Assembly (NCBI RefSeq): GCF_900115055.1
Contig: NZ_FOVD01000001.1
Location: 744,001 to 808,000, forward strand
Source: Chryseobacterium oleae
GTDB taxonomy: Bacteria > Bacteroidota > Bacteroidia > Flavobacteriales > Weeksellaceae
Direction: 5' to 3'
DNA: 64,000 nucleotides
Part shown: one piece after another, positions 1 through 7,828 of the stretch
How positions within the stretch are numbered: position 1 is the first letter of the stretch
How the letters are laid out: every line of letters begins with the position of its first letter
Program-made: the position numbers and the translations under genes
The notes under the pieces: generated by a model
Seen by the model: the letters and a program-made list of their open reading frames with translations, nothing else
Databases searched by the model: none
What the model was told of the DNA's origin: nothing

Positions 1-510
1 CGGTGGACGTTGGGCTATCTTATAAGGATACTCCAACTCGATCCCGTATCTGAAGGATTGATAAAAATAGTAAATAAAGCGTTCAACCCATATATCGGGC
101 ATTAAGGCACGGAATTCATCTCTGATCAACGCCATATGCTGATAAAGTGCATTTTCTTCCGATTTTGGCTCTGCTCCTCTTAAAATGTCTACACAACGGG
201 TCCGTAGCTGTTGGATTTCCTCCAGCGAGGAATGTTCCACCTGATCGTCAAGAGCCACGTACTGAAGCATAAATCTGTTACAGGGAATAGTCTGTTCATA
301 GGTCAGGTCCGGCCACATACGCGCGGTGCACATGTGCAGCCTCATTCTTTTGTATGTTTTTCGTTGTTTTTCGGTCAGGAAAGTGTAGTCATTGTCAATC
401 CAGCCATCCATATCTTTTCCCATCTGTTCTGCATGCGGATTAATAAGGTCGGGCCATGGATAATGACCACGGGGCAGATAGTCTTTTGAATTATATTCTT
501 CCGGTTTCAT
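1..510 (-). CDS. Terpene synthase family protein, partial (C-terminus outside window)
   Basis: 170 codons are open from an ATG at 510 to the window edge, so only the N-terminal half is visible. I infer a class I terpene cyclase, which ionises a prenyl diphosphate with Mg2+. The metal-binding aspartate-rich motif is present as DDQVE (D88, D89, E92) after a helix reading NRFMLQYVAL. The second metal motif (NSE) would lie beyond the edge. The motif falls at the same residue positions (88-92) as in the neighbouring complete gene at 578-1576, and the two N-termini align (YPWPDLINPHAEQ against YPFPTLKNPNAEQ), so the pair looks like a duplication. The gene lies 67 bases downstream of its neighbour on the same strand, probably in one operon. 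The product cannot be predicted. Confidence 0.8.
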   Translation of the reverse strand, partial: MKPEEYNSKDYLPRGHYPWPDLINPHAEQMGKDMDGWIDNDYTFLTEKQRKTYKRMRLHMCTARMWPDLTYEQTIPCNRFMLQYVALDDQVEHSSLEEIQQLRTRCVDILRGAEPKSEENALYQHMALIRDEFRALMPDIWVERFIYYFYQSFRYGIELEYPYKIAQRPP

Positions 511-577
511 CTTGTTTAAGTTTTAAGTTTGTAGATTATAGAATAGTTATAAGTGTAATCCTCTTTAAAGTCTTTTT

Positions 578-1576
578 TTATATTTGGTTCAGCTTTTCTT
601 TCAGCTCTCTGGCTTCCGGAAATTCCATGGCATTGTAACGGCCAAGTTTGGTAGAGATATTTTTCCATCCGCTCAGCACCATGCTCATGTAATGGACCCA
701 ATTGACAACCGCATCCTGCCAGATCCCAAAATCCGGTAAAGAAGCCTGCAGGGCCACAAACTCTTTCAGATCTTCATTGTGAAGCCGCAGGTCTTCCAGG
801 CAGGCATCTTCCAGGGAAATCTGGCGTTCATGCTGGATGACTTTCACAATATTGTAATAGACACTGTCTGTGGCTTCGTCTTTCACGACTGACTGCACTT
901 CGTTGAAATAAGTGACCAGATGGCAGGCAAGGGTCTGCAGACGGCAAATCACCGGATGCTCATGGATTTCAGGTGGTAAAATGATTCCCGTTTCCACCTC
1001 AGTAAGTTGAAGAAAGGGATACAGGCAGATTGAGTTTTCTCTTAACGCGATGCATTCTTCTACGGTTGGAAACATCTTTTTTTCCTTGTAAATGAGCTCA
1101 GTTTCCAGCCCGGTAAAATATCTGCTGATCATTTTTGTAAACCTGACGATAGATTCCTGTGGAATAAACTGCAACAGCTCCTGCCTTAATGAGGCCAACA
1201 TGGCTCCCAATGGTATGGTAGATTCTGCAGCACTTATTTCACCTTTTAATACTGCCACCGACTGGATGTGGATATTCTTAATATTACCGGAGACACTTTC
1301 CTCGTACAGATCGTCATTGTACAGCGTCCACAGCATCAGTCTGCAAATCGGTTTGAAACGGTCAGGTGTTGCGGTAGGAAACCATTGGGCGGCAATATGG
1401 GCTGTTTTGGTTTTCTTGTACTTTTTACGGAGATCGGGATTCTGCTCATACAGCCACAGATATTCCCCATCGATCCATTGGTTTTCGGTGATCTCCTGCA
1501 GCTGTTCCGCATTGGGATTTTTTAATGTAGGGAACGGGTAATTAAATTTTTTGTTGAGTAGTTCAAGTGTGTTCAT
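578..1576 (-). CDS. Class I terpene synthase (cyclase)
   Basis: This is a full-length 332-residue protein, the usual size of bacterial sesquiterpene or monoterpene cyclases. Visible motifs are the first metal motif NDDLYE (D88, D89, E92), a second NSE-type motif at N225-E-V-Q-S229-V-V-K-D233 (Asp in the last position instead of the usual Glu), then the typical stretch NIVKVIQHERQISLEDA, and a C-terminal GRYN that matches the RY pair of bacterial cyclases. It should cyclise a soluble prenyl diphosphate (GPP or FPP, not distinguishable here) in the cytoplasm. It is followed after 67 bases by a second terpene synthase on the same strand. No P450 or methyltransferase is visible on this side of the pair. 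The family call is firm and the product is unknown. Confidence 0.88.
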   Translation of the reverse strand: MNTLELLNKKFNYPFPTLKNPNAEQLQEITENQWIDGEYLWLYEQNPDLRKKYKKTKTAHIAAQWFPTATPDRFKPICRLMLWTLYNDDLYEESVSGNIKNIHIQSVAVLKGEISAAESTIPLGAMLASLRQELLQFIPQESIVRFTKMISRYFTGLETELIYKEKKMFPTVEECIALRENSICLYPFLQLTEVETGIILPPEIHEHPVICRLQTLACHLVTYFNEVQSVVKDEATDSVYYNIVKVIQHERQISLEDACLEDLRLHNEDLKEFVALQASLPDFGIWQDAVVNWVHYMSMVLSGWKNISTKLGRYNAMEFPEARELKEKLNQI

Positions 1577-2212
1577 GGTTTATAGTTTTTTTATTTCACA
1601 TAGGGGTTGTGTTATTTAATATGAGGAGTTACAATTGATAGCTGTTTGAATGGTACAGAAAAAACGGAACGACGGAATACAGAAAATCTTCCGGGAAATT
1701 TAATCCCAACCTAAACATAAAGCAGATGGAAAATTATACAGAATTGATAGGAGATGGCTAATCCGTTTCAAATTGCCACTTCTATTTTATACGTCCAGGG
1801 AGATGAATATCAAGGTTAGCTGATTATTCAATTTTTAAGAAAAATTTTCATGTATTTTGTTTTTATGGTTAATGTTTTTAGAGTATTAGTTTTGAGTAAT
1901 GAAAATAAAAAAAAATACAACACAATTCAATTTTATTTCACTTTAGCTTGAAATAAAACACAACAACCATCTCACATCCCATTATTTATTAGCTTTTTAC
2001 GTGAAAGAAAAAAATAATTAAAGATAGAAATACCACTTTTTTTTGATTTTTTGTTGCTTTTTAGTACTCCAATGTTTAGCAAAAAACAGTTGAGGTCACA
2101 GAGAATCAACACATTTTCTGAAGAAGCCTTCTTGCAGTTGATGATATTCATCAGTTTAGACCTTCTATAATGATGATGAATTAGAAAATAAATTTAAATT
2201 TGCCATGCAGGA
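1577..2212. other. AT-rich intergenic region, no gene seen
   Basis: About 640 bases separate the divergently transcribed terpene synthase and zinc-ribbon membrane gene. The sequence is very AT-rich with long A and T runs near 1900-2060. No ORF longer than about 32 codons looks convincing. It must hold the promoters of both flanking units, but I could not fix a clear TTTG/TAnnTTTG pair. Confidence 0.5.
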
Positions 2213-2299
2213 ATGGACAGCGAGCTTAACACGTACTCCAACGAGGGTATCTGTCATTTCACCCGTGATACCACTCCTCCATTAAAAGATTACAAATGA
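2213..2299 (+). CDS. Candidate 28-residue ORF overlapping the next gene, possibly a decayed gene end
   Basis: ATG at 2213 reads 28 codons ending GICHFTRDTTPPLKDYK, and its TGA stop (2297-2299) overlaps the ATG of the next gene (2296) in an ATGA arrangement typical of translational coupling. The frame is closed by TAA shortly upstream. It may be a short coupled peptide or the last piece of an eroded upstream gene. I recognise no family. Confidence 0.3.
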   Translation: MDSELNTYSNEGICHFTRDTTPPLKDYK

Positions 2300-3222
2300 T
2301 TTTTCCAAAGGCAAAAAAAATAGCCAAAGATCTTGGCTGGTACAAAACAAAAGACAGTGTATTTGGACTTTACAAAGGGTACTTTTTCAACGTTTCAGAT
2401 GCAAGTGTAATGACTACACCTCAATTCAAACTGGTAACGGCAACCATCGGCAGCTTAACAGAAGAACAAGAGCTGTACATCAAAACAGAATTAACCAACA
2501 ACAAAAGAAAATTAAAGTTTACCTACTTTGAAATCAGCAACCATGTGATTTTCTTTAAATTCGTTGAAAACGTAACGCTTACTCAAATTAAGACGGTTTA
2601 TGCTTTGTTCGACTTTTTGGTGGACCTGTTCAAAAAACTCAACCTACCAGAGCAAAACCAATGTCATAGCTGTGGGAAAGATCAAAGAATCAACTATTAC
2701 GACCTGAACGACACTGGTATCATGCTTTGTGACACCTGTTTCACTCAGGAGGACCGTAGGTTCCACGACATTGAAAAAGAAAGAATTTCAAAAGAAAAAA
2801 ATTATCTGACAGGATTTTTGGGCGCCCTTCTTTTTTCAGTTCCGGGAATTATTCTTTGGGTTTTGTGTGCGGTATATTTTGAAAGACTGGCCTCCGGAAT
2901 GACATTAGCTATCGCATTCCTCGGAATTTTAGGTTATGATTATTTCAAAGGACTGCAAGGAAAACTCACCAGGTATATTATTGTTCTGACAAACATCATA
3001 AGCATCCTTCTTGCCAACGTTACTACGGTCATTACCTTACTGGTAAAACAGGGTTTAACGATCAATCAGGCCATCGGGGAGTTTCAAGCCAACGCCGCCG
3101 CCAAAGACTTCTTTTATCAGAGTATTATTATTTCTTTTATACTGGCATTTTTTGTTTGGATCTGGCTCTTGTTTTTCAGGAAAGACGACACATTAACGAT
3201 ACAGCCTGCAGAGAAATTTTAG
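2296..3222 (+). CDS. Membrane protein with internal zinc-ribbon-like Cys4 motif
   Basis: The 308-residue protein has a soluble N-terminal part of about 120 residues (FGLYKGYFFNVSDAS, then an amphipathic region), a four-cysteine knuckle CHSC-x16-CDTC near residues 123-144, and four hydrophobic segments from about residue 170 to 300. The cysteine arrangement suggests a treble-clef or ribbon Zn2+ site in the cytoplasm followed by a four-helix membrane domain. I know no function for this layout. The gene starts in ATGA overlap with a 28-codon ORF and ends 34 bases before a strong terminator at 3257-3290. It is not clearly linked to neighbours. The reading frame is certain and the role unknown. 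Confidence 0.75.
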   Translation: MIFPKAKKIAKDLGWYKTKDSVFGLYKGYFFNVSDASVMTTPQFKLVTATIGSLTEEQELYIKTELTNNKRKLKFTYFEISNHVIFFKFVENVTLTQIKTVYALFDFLVDLFKKLNLPEQNQCHSCGKDQRINYYDLNDTGIMLCDTCFTQEDRRFHDIEKERISKEKNYLTGFLGALLFSVPGIILWVLCAVYFERLASGMTLAIAFLGILGYDYFKGLQGKLTRYIIVLTNIISILLANVTTVITLLVKQGLTINQAIGEFQANAAAKDFFYQSIIISFILAFFVWIWLLFFRKDDTLTIQPAEKF

Positions 3223-3256
3223 ATCTTAAAATGGTTTCACATTCTGTACAGACGAT

Positions 3257-3290
3257 AAAAAACCAACTTTAAAAGTTGGTTTTTATTTTT
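3257..3290 (+). terminator. Rho-independent terminator of the zinc-ribbon membrane gene
   Basis: A perfect 10-bp stem (3261-3270 with 3272-3281, AACCAACTTT / AAAGTTGGTT), flanked by A and T runs and followed by TTTATTTTTT, lies 34 bases after the stop codon. A close copy of its right half recurs at 3713-3736. Confidence 0.85.
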
Positions 3291-3295
3291 TCAGG

Positions 3296-3698
3296 AGTTC
3301 GGTTGAACATTTTGGTATCGTGTGAACCCGAGAGCAAAGAGCCTCTTTCCTATTATCATGTTCACAGACGATTTTGCGGGCTTTCTGCATATTTGCAAAA
3401 AATCCCGTCAATAAAGGATTTTACCCCCTTACCCAAGGGGGTACAGGGGGTTGGGTAAGGGGGTCTACACCCTTCGGAAGAGCTTGGAGGTACTCATATA
3501 ACGGGGTAGAGATACTTCGGAAGGGCCTCGAAGGGGTTAGGTAACTAGCTTTTGGCCCTTACCTAACTGGATAAAGCCACTTGCGTAACGGGCTGGAGGG
3601 GCTTCGGAAGCGGATGGAGACGGTTGGGGAGGTGGCTGGAGGAACTTCTGGAATGGGTAGAGAGAATTGGGAAGAGATACTCCCCTCTTTTCATTGGC
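3296..3698 (+). repeat. GC-rich intergenic repeat block with about 43-bp periodic units and two large hairpins
   Basis: This stretch is much more G-rich than its surroundings. The 9-mer CTTCGGAAG occurs at 3472, 3515 and 3602, with a decayed form near 3644, giving spacings of 43, 87 and about 42, which fits imperfect units of about 43 bp. It also holds inverted repeats 3424-3436/3451-3463 (13 bp, perfect) and 3536-3544/3559-3567 (9 bp, perfect), both with 14-base loops. No credible gene lies here; ORFs across it are low-complexity artefacts. It is bordered by two near-identical terminator copies. Confidence 0.65.
3424..3463 (+). other. Perfect 13-bp hairpin whose loop and right arm form a G-quadruplex motif
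   Basis: Left arm 3424-3436 (CCCCCTTACCCAA) pairs exactly with 3451-3463. From 3437 to 3463 the plus strand has four G-runs of 5, 5, 3 and 5 separated by TACA, TT and TAA, which satisfies the standard G4 rule. Hairpin and quadruplex would compete for the same bases. Confidence 0.6.
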
Positions 3699-3731
3699 AA
3701 AGCCAACTCTCAAAAAGTTGGCTTTTATTGT
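3699..3731 (+). terminator. Terminator-like hairpin, near-copy of the one at 3257-3290
   Basis: A 10-bp stem AAAGCCAACT (3699-3708) / AGTTGGCTTT (3716-3725) is followed by TATTGTT. No plus-strand gene ends just before it. Bases 3713-3736 match 3271-3295 at all but two or three positions, so it appears to be a duplicated terminator. Confidence 0.6.
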
Positions 3732-3793
3732 TCAGGTATAAATGACGTTAATCGTTTTTTGAGATTATTAATAATCGTTATGATTAAATCTTA

Positions 3794-3940
3794 TCAAAAT
3801 CCAAAGTTCCATCCCCAGTTAATCGATCTGTTCATTCCCCAGATTCCAACTTCCACTCCTTTTTCATACTTAGAAAAAAAAGCCAGAAATAAGATAATTG
3901 CGGCTATTATTGCGAAAATATAGAACTTCTTTTTTTTCAT
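3794..3940 (-). CDS. Small membrane peptide, Trp/Gly-rich tail (48 residues)
   Basis: A minus-strand ATG at 3940 opens 48 codons ending in TGA. The peptide has a lysine-rich start (MKKKKFY), one hydrophobic helix (IFAIIAAIILFLAFF, residues 8-22) and a tail with three tryptophans and six glycines (GIWGMNRSINWGWNFGF). The K-rich start and single helix fit an inner-membrane mini-protein or an uncleaved signal anchor. The exonuclease gene at 4089-4658 is upstream on the same strand, about 150 bases away. No family is recognised. Coding is inferred only from composition and a clean frame. Confidence 0.45.
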   Translation of the reverse strand: MKKKKFYIFAIIAAIILFLAFFSKYEKGVEVGIWGMNRSINWGWNFGF

Positions 3941-4088
3941 AAATTATTGAGTTTCTATTATCGTCTCTTTAGATTTAGTCATATCCATTATTAAAGAGTT
4001 GAGCTTGGCTGTGGCAGCAACTAAAAGCGGATATCGATTAATACAAGATTTCTGACGAAGCACAAACGTGAATCATAGTAGCATACAA

Positions 4089-4658
4089 TCATTTTTCATG
4101 AAGAATTTGTTGTAATATGAGTGCCGTTGCTTTTGCATCGTCTAATGCTCTGTGAAATTTAAAATCTTCTTTTATATTCATTTTTTCTAAAACTCTTTCT
4201 AATGAAATTCCAGATGTAGAGATGTTTTTTTTCGCCAGCCAATAACCCCCCAGTGCTCTGATGTCAAAACCTCCACCTACAAAATATGCATTATAATCAA
4301 ATCCAAATTCCGTAAATTCTTTCCTCAAAAGCGGTAAATCGTAGTACAGTCCCCAACCAGCTAAAGTAGATTTATTTTTTTCTCCGTACCAATCTAAAAA
4401 CAGAAGAATGGCTTCATCAAAATACTTTTCATTTTCAACCATTTCGTTTGTAATGTTTGTAATCTCCGTGATTTCGGGTAGAATTGGAAAATGTTTTGGT
4501 TTTATTAAAATAGAGAATTCGCTTTTTATTTCAAAAGTTTTCCTGTCTAATTTTACAGCCCCTATTTCTATTATATTAGTTTCATTCATTTCATTTTTTC
4601 CAAAAGTTTTGCAACTTCCTTCTAAATCATAAATTACTAAATCACTGGAAAATTTCAT
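4089..4658 (-). CDS. DEDDh 3'-5' exonuclease (ERI-1/KapD-like)
   Basis: The 189-residue protein carries all three exonuclease motifs: ExoI YDLEGS (D11, E13), ExoII in GWGLYYDLPLL (D107) and ExoIII HRALDDAKATA (H169, D174), so it belongs to the DEDDh branch. It should hydrolyse DNA or RNA 3' ends with two metal ions in the cytoplasm. The early DLEGSC and the length resemble stand-alone inhibitor-of-KinA/ERI-1-type enzymes rather than the DNA polymerase III epsilon subunit. The start has no alternative ATG nearby. Neighbours give no context. The fold is firm and the substrate unknown. Confidence 0.82.
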   Translation of the reverse strand: MKFSSDLVIYDLEGSCKTFGKNEMNETNIIEIGAVKLDRKTFEIKSEFSILIKPKHFPILPEITEITNITNEMVENEKYFDEAILLFLDWYGEKNKSTLAGWGLYYDLPLLRKEFTEFGFDYNAYFVGGGFDIRALGGYWLAKKNISTSGISLERVLEKMNIKEDFKFHRALDDAKATALILQQILHEK

Positions 4659-4956
4659 AGTATAGTGTAGGTATTTTAAGTTTGCTTGCCACTAATTTTT
4701 CAACTTAACACATTGCGTCAATCCGATATATTTTCAAAATTAGATTCTTAGTACGCAATCTATTGGCGCATTCATTTTTTATTAATCAAACCAATTGAAT
4801 AGTATCGTTTTTTCAGATTGAGTGCTATCGATAATTTACAGCCTTAAGCTTTGTAATGGGGCTAATTTTTAATACAAAAGTCACTATAAGCACTGCCGTT
4901 TCCCACTGTTGCGAAATTCTTATAAGATGTCCGCGATTCTCGTTTGTCCGTCCATT

Positions 4957-5967
4957 TTAGTTTGTTAAAACTTTATTATTCATCTCAATTTTGTGATAAG
5001 CCATCCATCGTTTTAAATTCCCAACCATTCTTTTTAAATGATCTTCGTTCAGGAAAATATTTGTCCAATAGTCAAATCTGTCGCACTGAACACTTATGTA
5101 ATAGGTCATAATGGCTAAACATGCGTAGGGCAAAAACTTTTTTTCTTCGTTACTGATTATAGTTACCGTCTCATAACCTTTTATGAAACTCTCTGCTTTT
5201 TCCTGATATTCCTCTTCGTTCAGATGGGTTGCCAGTAACTGAAACAGGAAATAAGAAATGTCAAAACATAAATACCCGTTGCCACAAAAATCAAAGTCAA
5301 AAAATGTTATTTCTTTTTCATCGTCAATGTGCAAATTGTCAAACCAAACGTCAAGATGAACAGCTCCATATCTCATTGTTTGTTTGTCAATATTTTCCAT
5401 TTTTAGCATTAAAAAATTAGAAAGGGTTTCTAAAAATTGAATTTCGTTACTATTTTTACTGTAGAATTCTTTTGTTCTTAAAACAGGGTCCTTAAGCAAG
5501 TTTTGAGCATTATAAGACATTCTCATCAGTTCTACATTTTCTGTAGATTGATGAACTTTTGCTAATGCCTGCCCAATTAGAAAGCTTGTTTGGGCTGAAA
5601 ATTTTGCAGTCTTTATGCCTTTAGCGTACGAAAATAAAACGCCAAATCTTGTCCCTTCCGGAGCTTCAATTTCCTGAATGAATTGGTTCGATTGATCAGC
5701 TATTGGAAAAGCAACTTGCCGGCCTGCTTCTTTTAGAAGAATTAAAAGTCTTAACTCTTCTTCAACTTCTAATTGAGTCCGCCAATTATGGGTATACACT
5801 CTAAAAACGTATTTGTTTTCGTCATCGTGAACCAAGTATAAATGATTCATAGCAAGTCGGAATATGCTGCATTCCGTTTTGTCGGTTAGACCATATTTCC
5901 GTTGAATAAGTTTACCGAGTTCATTGGGTGAAAGTGTACTGTTTATGGTAGGAAATTTCTCTGGCAT
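4957..5967 (-). CDS. Aminoglycoside phosphotransferase-family kinase
   Basis: The 336-residue protein has the choline/aminoglycoside kinase fold. The Brenner-type catalytic loop is VHLDVWFDN (H204, D206, N211; Leu replaces the usual Gly of HGD) and the metal-binding DFD follows at 224-226. The N-terminal lobe has YVFRVYTHNW around a beta strand typical of nucleotide binding, and a FSYAKG linker near residue 112. Family members phosphorylate small hydroxyl substrates (antibiotics, homoserine, choline, Ser/Thr in SrkA). Length and HxD layout fit a general APH-family protein; resistance function is not implied. Flanking genes are unrelated. Confidence 0.75.
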   Translation of the reverse strand: MPEKFPTINSTLSPNELGKLIQRKYGLTDKTECSIFRLAMNHLYLVHDDENKYVFRVYTHNWRTQLEVEEELRLLILLKEAGRQVAFPIADQSNQFIQEIEAPEGTRFGVLFSYAKGIKTAKFSAQTSFLIGQALAKVHQSTENVELMRMSYNAQNLLKDPVLRTKEFYSKNSNEIQFLETLSNFLMLKMENIDKQTMRYGAVHLDVWFDNLHIDDEKEITFFDFDFCGNGYLCFDISYFLFQLLATHLNEEEYQEKAESFIKGYETVTIISNEEKKFLPYACLAIMTYYISVQCDRFDYWTNIFLNEDHLKRMVGNLKRWMAYHKIEMNNKVLTN

Positions 5968-6091
5968 CAGTTCTTGGTTCTTAGTTGGTTATAAAATATT
6001 TGCAATCTCACTAACATTTTTTGGCTTTATGCCTGTTCAATTGTTTTTTGAGATTTAGCATGAACTACCCGTCTAAAAGCACATCAATTCT

Positions 6092-7618
6092 TTATTTTTT
6101 TATAAACTGAACAGCTTTTGAATGCTCAAGTTTCAGCCAATAGCTTCCTTTGCTGAGATCCTGAACATGTATCTCTTTTCCTGCTGTATAAGAACCTGCC
6201 TTAACTTTTTGTCCGGCAGCATTATAAATAACAAAATTCTCATTTTTTACACTTGAAAGGTAAAGAATATCTGTAACCGGATTTGGAAATAATTTCATTT
6301 CAGGAGCCAGAATAGCAGACTCAGTGCTTAAAAAATTCATATTATAATCCACTTTCATATTAAAGAGTTCTCCATAGGTATTCTTCTGAACCGTAAGAAT
6401 AAAGCCCTGGTCTCCATTCACAAAAACATCTGCAACAGAGCTGATATTGGCAGGGACTTTAAACAAACCGCCTGTTCCAAACGATGCATCACGAACTCCG
6501 TTGGTGTTATATTTTAATATTGTTGCTGCATATTCAACCGGTGTATCACTTTTGTAATAAGAAGAAAAAATATACACATGATGATCTATTTCCATGATTC
6601 TATGCGGAACGTGCACACTCCATTGTCCGAATCCAGATTCCACTTTCCCACCATTTCCAAATGATGTATCTATGGCTCCCGAGCGCAGGTATCTGGAACC
6701 TCTTACATAACTGTTTGCAGAACTCAGATCCACATAGTTTGCAACCAGAATTTTACCGTCTTCCTGTATATTATAATCATAAATCGTAATATCTCTTGGT
6801 ACATAAAGATAGCCATTGTCACCGAAACTGGCATCAGGAGTTCCATTTAAGAAATGGCATGTCCAGACATCTGTCTGTGTATAGTTTCCGCTATTATTAT
6901 AATAAAACGAGGTGGCGAAGTTGTAAATTTTACCATTCTTAATTCTTGTTTTCTTCAGAGTCTGATATTTATAATCCCGGTCTATCAATACTGCACTGAA
7001 ACCATTATTTCCAAAACTGGTATCAATGGTCCCGTTGGGCAAAATTTTACAAAGATTGGTATATGTTTTTGAAGGATTACCAACTGTTGAACCATAAACA
7101 ACAAAAATTTGATTGGTTTCATCCTTCATTAAAGTCCCATAGGTTAATGTAGTCGGTGTAAAAAGAAAATCAGCAAGCTTAAAACCATTAACTCCGAATG
7201 AAGTGTCAATGCTTCCATTGCCAGTGATCTTAACAAGATAAGCCTTCATATTGGCAGAACAGGAAAGGATAATAGAATTATCATCCAGCGTAACAGAACT
7301 TTGCACTGTAATTTCTCCGGGATTGTTTGGATAGGCCGGAATACTTAAAAGTCCATTGGTTCCAAAAGTCGTGTCCGGTGTTCCGTCGTAATTATATTTG
7401 GTAATAAAATATGTTTTGTTGGTAAAAGAGCCGGTATCGTAGTAGCCAATATTGACTGTTTTCTGATCAGCAGTATAGAAGGTTTTTATGTTATATTCCC
7501 TGTTTTGAGTAGGGGGAATATTGACAAAAAGTTTTCCACTTGTCCCATAATTGGTATCAACCACTTGACCGGAAACAGAAACAAAACTTAAAAAGGAAAA
7601 GAATAGAAGTTTTCTCAT
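6092..7618 (-). CDS. Secreted delta-60 repeat protein with type IX sorting domain
   Basis: I start at 7618 (MRKLLFFSFLSFVSVSGQ) because this gives a clean Sec signal peptide; an in-frame ATG at 7690 would add 24 basic residues ahead of it. At least six delta-60-type units with the hallmark (D)TSFGxxG occur across residues about 25-400, for example DTTFGTNG, DTSFGVNG, DTSFGNNG, DASFGDNG, DTSFGNGG and DASFGTGG, consistent with a beta-propeller-like body. The last roughly 70 residues (FPNPVTDILYL ... GSYWLKLEHSKAVQFIKK) are a type A T9SS C-terminal domain. The protein is expected to cross the outer membrane through T9SS and be anchored or released. Ligand unknown. Confidence 0.88.
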   Translation of the reverse strand: MRKLLFFSFLSFVSVSGQVVDTNYGTSGKLFVNIPPTQNREYNIKTFYTADQKTVNIGYYDTGSFTNKTYFITKYNYDGTPDTTFGTNGLLSIPAYPNNPGEITVQSSVTLDDNSIILSCSANMKAYLVKITGNGSIDTSFGVNGFKLADFLFTPTTLTYGTLMKDETNQIFVVYGSTVGNPSKTYTNLCKILPNGTIDTSFGNNGFSAVLIDRDYKYQTLKKTRIKNGKIYNFATSFYYNNSGNYTQTDVWTCHFLNGTPDASFGDNGYLYVPRDITIYDYNIQEDGKILVANYVDLSSANSYVRGSRYLRSGAIDTSFGNGGKVESGFGQWSVHVPHRIMEIDHHVYIFSSYYKSDTPVEYAATILKYNTNGVRDASFGTGGLFKVPANISSVADVFVNGDQGFILTVQKNTYGELFNMKVDYNMNFLSTESAILAPEMKLFPNPVTDILYLSSVKNENFVIYNAAGQKVKAGSYTAGKEIHVQDLSKGSYWLKLEHSKAVQFIKK

Positions 7619-7828
7619 AATCAGGTTATTATTTTTTGGCAAAAATAGTTTTTTTAAAGTAAAGTTTAATAACCTGTTCATTAGGTACAAAGAAAGATCT
7701 CGACACCCAATAAAGGCAGCGAAATTTGTAATCAGTGATTTTGTATTAGTGGAAATTTATCCTCAACAGGAAAGAAGAATAGTGGTAGAATTTCAAACAA
7801 AGCAAGATGATGAAAAAATTCTGGTACA

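Noticed and set aside
3624..3923. 99-codon plus-strand ORF
   Set aside because: It starts in the repeat block, reads through the duplicated terminator and overlaps the better minus-strand ORF at 3794-3940. Composition is not protein-like.
4957..5967. Aminoglycoside resistance gene
   Set aside because: The kinase fold is clear, but the family is broad and the HLD variant loop does not identify a known resistance enzyme.
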